Positions 1 through 5,474 of a stretch of DNA of 5,474 bases are shown here, one piece after another. Numbering within the stretch: the stretch's first letter is position 1; every line of letters begins with the position of its first letter. Both the position numbers and the translations under genes were made by a program. Source of the stretch: JBGPIT01 sp041485125 (GTDB lineage: Bacteria; Desulfobacterota; Binatia; UTPRO1); the NCBI GenBank assembly GCA_041485125.1, contig JBGPIT010000349.1, positions 1 through 5,474 of the forward strand, written 5' to 3'. The notes below the pieces were generated by a model. The model made no database searches and was not told the DNA's origin. It saw only the letters and a list, made by a program, of their open reading frames with translations.

Positions 1-315
1 CTCGAGGCTGTCGACGAGCGCCGTGCAGGCCTGCCGGATCTGGCCGTTGATGCGCATCGTGCAGGAGCCGCACACCTCCTCGAGGCAGGCAGCGTCCCAC
101 GTGACCGGCGACGTCACGTGACCGTCGCTGGTGACCGGCCGGACCTGGATCTCGGTGAGGAGCGAGTGCACGTTGTGCCCCGCCTTGTAGGGAATCGTGA
201 AGTCCTGCCAGTACGGCACGCTGTCGGGCCGCTCCTGGCGCTTGATGCGCGTCCGGATCGGCTCGGTCGATGCCCGCTTGCGATCGGGCGACGCGGCGCC
301 GGCGTGTGCGGCCAT
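1..315 (-). CDS. sdhB: Succinate dehydrogenase/fumarate reductase iron-sulfur subunit (N-terminal part, cut by window edge)
   Basis: This is the electron-transfer subunit that carries electrons from the SdhA flavin to the haem/quinone subunit SdhC on the cytoplasmic face of the membrane. Only the first 105 residues are in the window. They cover the plant-ferredoxin-like domain, whose [2Fe-2S] motif is complete: Cys77-x4-Cys82-x2-Cys85-x11-Cys97, in the context CLEEVCGSC, which resembles the Bacillus-type SdhB. The early segment RPDSVPYWQDFTIPY (residues 29-43) is also typical of the family. The C-terminal domain with the [4Fe-4S] and [3Fe-4S] clusters would lie beyond base 1. The ATG at 313-315 shares one base with the sdhA stop (TGATG on the minus strand). 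I see no strong Shine-Dalgarno before it, so it is probably translated by coupling to sdhA. It could serve a fumarate reductase instead; the fold cannot tell the two directions apart. Confidence 0.95.
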   Translation of the reverse strand, partial: MAAHAGAASPDRKRASTEPIRTRIKRQERPDSVPYWQDFTIPYKAGHNVHSLLTEIQVRPVTSDGHVTSPVTWDAACLEEVCGSCTMRINGQIRQACTALVDSLE

Positions 316-2069
316 CAAGCTGCCGCCGTCTTCTCGGTGTCGTACTTCCGCGGCCGCGGCTTGATGAGCGAGGTGTCGACCGGATCGTACGACAGGGCAG
401 GACCGTCGGAGGTCCAGCGCGCGATGGTGGTCTTGAGAAAATTCACGTCGTCACGCTCGGGGAACTCCGGCTTGTAGTGCGCGCCGCGGCTCTCATCGCG
501 CTGCAAGGCGCCGATCGTGATCACACGGCCGAGCTCGATCATGTTCCAGAGCTGGCGCACGAAGCTCACCTCTTGGTTCATCCAGCGGCCGTGGTCGTTG
601 ACGCCGATGCGACTCCAGCGATCCTCGAGCTCGATGAGCTTGTGGTCGGTCTCCTGCAGCGCCTTGTTGTAGCGCACGACGGTGACGTTCTTCGTCATCC
701 ACTCGCCGAGCTCGCGGCCGAGCGCGTAGGCATTCTCGGGTCCGCTCATCGAGTAGATGCGCTCGTAGGTCTGCTCCTGCCGGCGCCGCTCGCGCTCGAA
801 GATGCCGTTCGCGGTGTCAGTCGCGGCGCGCCCGAGCCCCGTGCCGTACGCCATCATGCGCGGACCGGCGAGCATGCCGCCCCACAGACACGAGAGCAGC
901 GAGTTCGCGCCGAGCCGGTTCGCGCCGTGGTAGGCGTAGTCGACCTCGCCGACCGCGAAGAGCCCCGGCACGTTCGTCATCTGGTCGTAGTCGACCCAGA
1001 GGCCGCCCATCGAATAGTGCATCGCCGGGAAGACCTTCATGGGGACGGACCGCGGATCGTCGCCCATGAACTTCTCGTAGATCTCGAGGACGCCGCCGAG
1101 CTTGCGGGTGAGCTCGTGCGGGTCTTTGTGCGTGAGGTCGAGATAGACGGCGTTCTGGCCGTCGATGCCGAGGCCCATCTCGAAGACGACCTTGAAGATG
1201 GCGCGGGTGGCGATGTCGCGCGGCACCAGGTTGCCGTACGCCGGGTACATCTCCTCGAGGAAGTACCACTTCTGTCCGTCGCGCCAGGTCCACATGCGGC
1301 CGCCCTCGCCGCGCACCGACTCGGAGATCAGGCGGAGCTTGTCCTCGCCGGGAATCGCCGTCGGGTGGACCTGGATGAACTCGCCGTTGGCGTAGGTCGC
1401 GCCCTGCTGGTACGCCGCGCTGGCCGCGGTGCCGGTGTTGACGATCGAGTTGGTGCTGCGGCCGAAGACGACGCCGGGGCCGCCGGTCGCGAGCGCAACC
1501 GTCTCGGCCGGGAAGGCCTCGAGCTTCATGCTCCGCATGTCGAGCGCGATGATGCCGCGGCAGACGCCGCCGTCGTCGCGGACGACCGAGACGAACTCCC
1601 AGGTCTCGAACTTGCGGACGAGGCCCTGCGCCTCGAAGCGCCGCACCTGCTCGTCGAGGGCGTAGAGCAGCTGCTGGCCGGTGGTCGCGCCGGCGAACGC
1701 GGTCCGCGAGTGCTTGGTGCCACCGAAGCGGCGGAAATCGAGCAGACCCTCTTGGGTGCGGTTGAACGGCACGCCCATGCGGTCGAGCAGGAAGATGATG
1801 GCCGGCCCGTGCTCGCACATGGCCTTCACCGGCGGCTGATTGGCGAGGAAGTCGCCGCCGTAGATGGTGTCGTCGAAGTGGATCTCGGGCGAGTCGCCCT
1901 CGCCCTTCCAGTTCACCGCGGCGTTGATGCCGCCCTGCGCGCACACCGAGTGCGAGCGCTTCACCGGCACGACCGAGAAGAGATCGACGCTGCCGCCACC
2001 CTCGCAGATCTTGATCGCGGTCATCAGGCCGGCGAGGCCGCCGCCGACGACGATGTGGCGCTGGCTCAT
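315..2069 (-). CDS. sdhA: Succinate dehydrogenase/fumarate reductase flavoprotein subunit
   Basis: This 584-residue catalytic subunit oxidises succinate to fumarate (or the reverse) with covalently bound FAD. The dinucleotide-binding motif lies at residues 5-18 (HIVVGGGLAG...), and His40 in RSHSVCAQGG is the expected covalent FAD attachment site. Family active-site elements are all visible: HPT at 235-237, RGEGG at 253-257, the proton-shuttle arginine Arg284 in VPRD, His351 in AMHYSMGG, and Arg385 in GANRLGANS. The C-terminal helical and capping region continues to the end without a break. Length is normal for the Bacillus/Wolinella-type subunit. The open frame extends 62 codons further upstream, but that part is a shadow of sdhC. 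I chose the ATG at 2067-2069 because the FAD fold begins four residues later and the ATG overlaps the sdhC stop by four bases (ATGA), a classic coupling arrangement. A G-rich stretch (GGGGGCG) just upstream may serve as a weak ribosome site. Confidence 0.97.
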   Translation of the reverse strand: MSQRHIVVGGGLAGLMTAIKICEGGGSVDLFSVVPVKRSHSVCAQGGINAAVNWKGEGDSPEIHFDDTIYGGDFLANQPPVKAMCEHGPAIIFLLDRMGVPFNRTQEGLLDFRRFGGTKHSRTAFAGATTGQQLLYALDEQVRRFEAQGLVRKFETWEFVSVVRDDGGVCRGIIALDMRSMKLEAFPAETVALATGGPGVVFGRSTNSIVNTGTAASAAYQQGATYANGEFIQVHPTAIPGEDKLRLISESVRGEGGRMWTWRDGQKWYFLEEMYPAYGNLVPRDIATRAIFKVVFEMGLGIDGQNAVYLDLTHKDPHELTRKLGGVLEIYEKFMGDDPRSVPMKVFPAMHYSMGGLWVDYDQMTNVPGLFAVGEVDYAYHGANRLGANSLLSCLWGGMLAGPRMMAYGTGLGRAATDTANGIFERERRRQEQTYERIYSMSGPENAYALGRELGEWMTKNVTVVRYNKALQETDHKLIELEDRWSRIGVNDHGRWMNQEVSFVRQLWNMIELGRVITIGALQRDESRGAHYKPEFPERDDVNFLKTTIARWTSDGPALSYDPVDTSLIKPRPRKYDTEKTAAA

Positions 2070-2731
2070 CGGAACGCCCCCAAGATCACGACCGCGGCGA
2101 TCGCGAGGACGGCGAAGAGCGCCAGCGCCGCTTGATGCACGCGGCGCTGTGCCGCCTCGCCGACGGTGATGCCCCAGGTGATGCAGAAGGTGAAGATGCC
2201 GTTGCAGAAGTGGAAGAGCGCCGACAACACGCCGATCAGGTAGAACGCGAACCACGCCGGATCGGCGAGGATCCCGTGCATCAGCGCGTAGTTGATCTCA
2301 CGATGGTGGAAGTAAAAGCTCAGGCGCAGCGAGTACACGTGCCAGACGATGAAGATGAACGCGAACACGCCCGTGATGCGCTGAAGCGCATAGAGCAAGC
2401 TGTTCTGGTACCCGAAGTGCACCGCAGTCCCGAGGTCGGCGTCGTAGAGGATCGCGAAGCCGTAGAGCGCGTGAAAAAGGATCGGCCCCCACAGCACCAG
2501 AATTTCGGTCGCGAGCAGGATCGGGATCGGGATCTGCCCAATCGCGACGACGAACTGGTCGAACTTCGGTCCGCCTCCGAGAATGAACGCGTTCTCGAAG
2601 AAGATGTGGACGAGCATGTACGCACCGATCGGAATCACGCCTGTCAGCGAGTGGAGGCGACGCAGGTAGAAGTGGAGTCGATCCCGATCGAGAGTCCCGA
2701 CTGAGGCCGTAGCCGTGGTCTCGACCGCCAT
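2066..2731 (-). CDS. sdhC: Succinate dehydrogenase cytochrome b558 membrane anchor, type B (single polypeptide)
   Basis: This 221-residue protein anchors SdhAB in the membrane, binds two haems b and exchanges electrons with quinone. From hydropathy I see about five spans, near residues 29-48, 68-95, 118-138, 160-185 and 200-219. Compared from memory with Bacillus subtilis SdhC, the histidines line up well: His42 (VHIF), His87 (LFHALYG), His131 (VWHVY) and His174 (LFHFCNG) match the four axial haem ligands, and FYLRRLHSLTGVIP (21-34) and TWGITV (185-190) match conserved blocks. It has roughly 14 more N-terminal residues than the Bacillus protein. No sdhD follows, which fits the one-anchor, two-haem class that usually works with menaquinone; that quinone preference is an inference. 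An AGGG sits only a few bases before the ATG. The gene starts a block of its own after a 201-base gap from mdh and is coupled by overlap to sdhA. Confidence 0.96.
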   Translation of the reverse strand: MAVETTATASVGTLDRDRLHFYLRRLHSLTGVIPIGAYMLVHIFFENAFILGGGPKFDQFVVAIGQIPIPILLATEILVLWGPILFHALYGFAILYDADLGTAVHFGYQNSLLYALQRITGVFAFIFIVWHVYSLRLSFYFHHREINYALMHGILADPAWFAFYLIGVLSALFHFCNGIFTFCITWGITVGEAAQRRVHQAALALFAVLAIAAVVILGAFR

Positions 2732-2760
2732 AGCCCTGAGCCTAACCGACGACGTCGACG

Positions 2761-2787
2761 CGTGACCAATTAATAAAGTTGGTCACG
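2761..2787. promoter_or_regulatory. Operator-like palindrome upstream of sdhC
   Basis: This is a perfect inverted repeat: CGTGACCAA (2761-2769) and TTGGTCACG (2779-2787) flank a 9-base AT-rich centre TTAATAAAG. It lies 29 bases upstream of the sdhC ATG and is the most AT-rich spot in the whole gap. The site could bind a dimeric regulator at, or overlapping, a promoter for sdhCAB: on the minus strand the centre reads CTTTATTAA, which could hold a -10 element, but I find no convincing -35 at the right distance. It is not a clear intrinsic terminator, because no T-run follows on either strand. I do not recognise the regulator's motif. Confidence 0.5.
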
Positions 2788-2841
2788 GCGACAAGCAGCT
2801 CTGCGGCTCGGCCCACGGCTGGCGGCATGATCGTCGACCGC

Positions 2842-2932
2842 GTGCCGCGCGGCGAGCGGATACTCCCTCGCTGCGCCCAGACGCAAAGCCGTCTGAGGCG
2901 CCGCTCGGGAGCATCCGCTTGTCGCGCGGCAC
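2842..2932. repeat. Long imperfect hairpin (about 91 bases) between mdh and sdhC
   Basis: Outer arms 2842-2861 and 2913-2932 are complementary at 18 of 20 positions; the two exceptions are G-T pairs on the plus strand. Pairing goes on inward after one mismatch with 2863-2867 against 2907-2911, then past a small internal loop with 2873-2877 against 2897-2901 and 2878-2882 against 2891-2895, leaving an 8-base loop at 2883-2890. The structure starts on the base directly after the mdh stop codon. On the minus strand no T-run follows, so it is not an ordinary intrinsic terminator. It could be a REP- or MITE-like palindromic element, or an RNA structure that guards the 3' end of icd-mdh mRNA. Confidence 0.75.
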
Positions 2933-3886
2933 TCACGTCTTCGACCCCGCCGACAACACGCTGTCCATGGCGCCGATCAGCTCTTCGACGTGGCTGACCG
3001 AGGTCTGGAATTGCGTGCGCTCGTCGTCGGTGAGCTCGATCTCGATGATGCGCTCGACGCCGCCGGCGCCGATCAGGACGGGCACGCCGACGTAGAAGCC
3101 GTTGACGCCGTACTCGCCCTCGAGCAGCGCCGCGCACGGCAGGATGCGCTTGCGATCGTACAGATACGCGTCCGCCATCTGGACGGCGGCGGATGCCGGC
3201 GAATAGAACGCCGAGCCCGTCTTGAGCAGATTGACGATCTCGCCGCCCGCCTTGCGGACGCGCTCTTCGATCGCGGCGAGACGGTCGGGCTTGATCAGCT
3301 TCTCGATCGGCACGCCGCCGACGCTGCAGTAGCTGCGGACGGGAACCATGTCGTCGCCGTGGCCGCCGAGAACGAGCGCCTGGACGCTGGCGACCGACAC
3401 GCCGAGCTCCATCGCGACGAACGTCCGGTAGCGGGAGGAGTCGAGGACACCCGCCATGCCGACGACGCGGTGCTTCGGAAAGCCGCTCGCCCGCTTCATG
3501 AGCGTCACCATCGCATCGAGCGGGTTGCTGACGACGATCACGAAGCTCTGCGGCGCGTGCTGCTTGATACCGTCGGCGACGGCTTTCATGATCTTGGAGT
3601 TGGTCGCGAGGAGATCGTCGCGGCTCATGCCCGGCTTGCGCGCGAGCCCTGCCGTCACGACGCAGACGTCGGCACGGGCGATGTCGTCGTAGCGGTTCGT
3701 GCCGGTGATCTGCGCGTCGAACTCCTCGATCGGCGCGGACTCCATCAAGTCGAGTGCCTTCCCTTGCGGCAGGCCGTCGACCACGTCGTAGAGGACCACG
3801 TCGCCGAGACGTTTCAGGGCACAGAGGTGCGCGAGCGTGCCGCCGATGTTGCCGGCGCCGATCAATGCGATTTTCTTCCGTGCCAT
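2933..3886 (-). CDS. mdh: Malate dehydrogenase, NAD-dependent, LDH-like family
   Basis: This 317-residue cytoplasmic enzyme interconverts malate and oxaloacetate. The Rossmann motif GAGNIGG is at residues 10-16, and Asp34 at the end of the second strand points to NAD rather than NADP. The substrate loop ARKPGMSRDDLL (82-93) carries Arg83 at the position where lactate dehydrogenases have Gln102; this is the main reason to call malate and not lactate. Other catalytic residues are present: Arg89, Asn121 (SNPLD), Asp149 and Arg152 (DSSRYR), and His176 (GGHGDDM). Length is normal for this family. The open frame runs about 109 codons further upstream into icd; I chose the ATG at 3884-3886 because the Rossmann fold starts there and an AAGGG lies 9 bases before it. 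Only 5 bases separate it from the icd stop, so the two are surely co-transcribed. The stop is followed immediately by a long hairpin. Confidence 0.97.
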   Translation of the reverse strand: MARKKIALIGAGNIGGTLAHLCALKRLGDVVLYDVVDGLPQGKALDLMESAPIEEFDAQITGTNRYDDIARADVCVVTAGLARKPGMSRDDLLATNSKIMKAVADGIKQHAPQSFVIVVSNPLDAMVTLMKRASGFPKHRVVGMAGVLDSSRYRTFVAMELGVSVASVQALVLGGHGDDMVPVRSYCSVGGVPIEKLIKPDRLAAIEERVRKAGGEIVNLLKTGSAFYSPASAAVQMADAYLYDRKRILPCAALLEGEYGVNGFYVGVPVLIGAGGVERIIEIELTDDERTQFQTSVSHVEELIGAMDSVLSAGSKT

Positions 3887-3891
3887 TCGCG

Positions 3892-5148
<1,257 letters not shown>

Positions 5149-5202
5149 GGAAAACCCGCTCGTTACTCCGGCCGGTCAGGTGGGACCACAGAAAGCGCGC
5201 GG

Positions 5203-5231
5203 ACACTAACGAGTCATCTGTACACTGTCAA
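5203..5231 (-). promoter_or_regulatory. Sigma70-type promoter for icd-mdh
   Basis: On the minus strand a perfect -35 box TTGACA (5226-5231) is followed after exactly 17 bases by TAGTGT (5203-5208), which keeps three of six -10 consensus bases, including the first T, the A and the last T. Transcription would start near 5196 and leave an untranslated leader of about 48 bases before the icd ATG. It is the only strong promoter-like match I see between the upstream gene and icd. The call rests on sequence alone. Confidence 0.6.
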
Positions 5232-5250
5232 CGCGAGCGCACGAAGGGCG

Positions 5251-5288
5251 CCGCGCGAGTTCACTTCACGCGAGCGACGCTCATCGGA
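5251..5288. repeat. Stem-loop repeat, copy 1
   Basis: This is the first of two diverged copies of a roughly 38-base unit with the core TTCACTTC and the tail AGCGACGCTCATCGGA. The 5252-5258 arm pairs with 5266-5272 around a 7-base loop, with one mismatch (C5256 against A5268). In RNA read from the minus strand that pair becomes a G-U wobble, so the fold is kept. It agrees with copy 2 at about 33 of 38 positions. There is no T-run after it, so it is not a standard intrinsic terminator. It lies between the stop of the upstream gene and the -35 box of the icd promoter. Confidence 0.65.
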
Positions 5289-5313
5289 TAGTGGGCGGGC
5301 ACATGTAGTTGGA

Positions 5314-5351
5314 GCTGCGCGAATTCACTTCGCGCAGCGACGCCCATCGGA
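5314..5351. repeat. Stem-loop repeat, copy 2 (perfect 9-bp stem)
   Basis: The arm at 5314-5322 (GCTGCGCGA) pairs perfectly with 5330-5338 (TCGCGCAGC) around a 7-base loop ATTCACT. The tail AGCGACGCCCATCGGA is shared with copy 1, whose matching bases start 64 bases earlier. On the minus strand it begins about a dozen bases after the TAA of the upstream partial gene, so it falls in the 3' untranslated region of that gene and could protect or process that end. It lacks the T-run expected of an intrinsic terminator. Confidence 0.7.
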
Positions 5352-5362
5352 GCATCGGGGGC

Positions 5363-5474
5363 TTATGTACCAGACGCGATCAGGAACGAGATCGTGTAGT
5401 AGTCGGGCGTGTTCTGGCTCTCCTCGCCCTTTTCGAAGAGCCAGTCGTACTTGTCGGGCGGGCGGATGTACGTC
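5363..5474 (-). CDS. C-terminal end of an unrecognised protein (partial)
   Basis: An open frame enters from the right edge of the window (first full codon at 5473) and ends at a TAA at 5363-5365, giving 36 residues. The tail reads RPPDKYDWLFEKGEESQ followed by NTPDYYTISFLIASGT. It looks like real protein rather than a shadow because of its aromatic and charged make-up, the good codon use for a GC-rich genome, and a TAA stop followed by a structured non-coding stretch. I do not recognise the family. The last stretch (YYTISFLIA) would suit a beta strand or the edge of a hydrophobic core, but that is a guess. It lies on the same strand as icd, 214 bases upstream, with a separate promoter between, so it is probably not part of the TCA transcription unit. 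Confidence 0.6.
   Translation of the reverse strand, partial: TYIRPPDKYDWLFEKGEESQNTPDYYTISFLIASGT

Noticed and set aside
270..2135. A 621-codon open frame on the plus strand, opposite sdhA
   Set aside because: It mirrors the whole of sdhA and is rich in Ala, Arg, Val, Asp and His with no recognisable domain, as expected for the antisense of a GC-rich gene with strong third-position bias. SdhA on the minus strand is unmistakable.
2070..2255. Possible longer N-terminus of SdhA starting upstream at 2255
   Set aside because: Those 62 codons are Arg- and His-rich and lie within sdhC in another frame; the FAD fold starts right after the ATG at 2069.
2898..2920. Similarity of GGGAGCATC in the mdh-sdhC hairpin to CGGAGCATC beside repeat copy 2 (near 5348-5356), as one repeat family
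   Set aside because: The shared stretch is only about eight bases with no wider alignment, so a common origin is not supported.
2842..2932. Intrinsic (rho-independent) terminator after mdh
   Set aside because: The hairpin is strong but no T-run follows on the minus strand, so it is listed as a repeat/structure and not as a terminator.
5236..5252. A third degenerate stem-loop copy near GCGCACGAAGGGCGC
   Set aside because: Only a 4-base GC-rich stem is present and neither the loop core TTCACT nor the CATCGGA tail is found; chance is enough in such GC-rich sequence.

Overview
This is a GC-rich bacterial window that encodes a tricarboxylic-acid-cycle gene cluster, with every supported gene on the minus strand. 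Read in the direction of transcription (high to low coordinate), it holds the last 36 codons of an unrecognised gene (5363-5474), an intergenic stretch with two copies of a stem-loop repeat and a good sigma70-type promoter, NADP-type isocitrate dehydrogenase (icd, 3892-5148), malate dehydrogenase of the LDH-like family (mdh, 2933-3886), a 201-base gap with a long imperfect hairpin and a separate short palindrome, and then the three genes of a succinate dehydrogenase/fumarate reductase in the order sdhC (2066-2731), sdhA (315-2069), sdhB (1-315, cut by the window edge).

The genes work together. Icd makes 2-oxoglutarate and NADPH, Mdh closes the cycle at oxaloacetate, and SdhCAB links succinate oxidation to the membrane quinone pool. 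Spacing is tight inside each block: 5 bases between icd and mdh, a 4-base ATGA overlap of sdhC and sdhA, and a 1-base TGATG overlap of sdhA and sdhB. The gap between mdh and sdhC is the only break and is where separate control of the two blocks would sit.

The Sdh complex is clearly the single-anchor (type B, Bacillus/Wolinella/Geobacter-like) kind: one membrane subunit with about five membrane spans and all four haem-ligand histidines, no sdhD, and a Bacillus-like Fe-S motif in SdhB. That complex, next to an E. coli-like Icd and an LDH-like Mdh in a high-GC genome, fits a soil or sediment lineage of the former Deltaproteobacteria, Binatota, Methylomirabilota/Rokubacteria or Acidobacteria type. 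The sequence alone does not decide between these.

The coding content is conventional and every enzyme looks intact. I see no defence system, mobile enzyme, CRISPR array or RNA gene. What is less ordinary lies between genes: a roughly 91-base near-palindrome starting directly after the mdh stop, an AT-rich operator-like palindrome ahead of sdhC, and a pair of diverged stem-loop repeats behind the gene upstream of icd.
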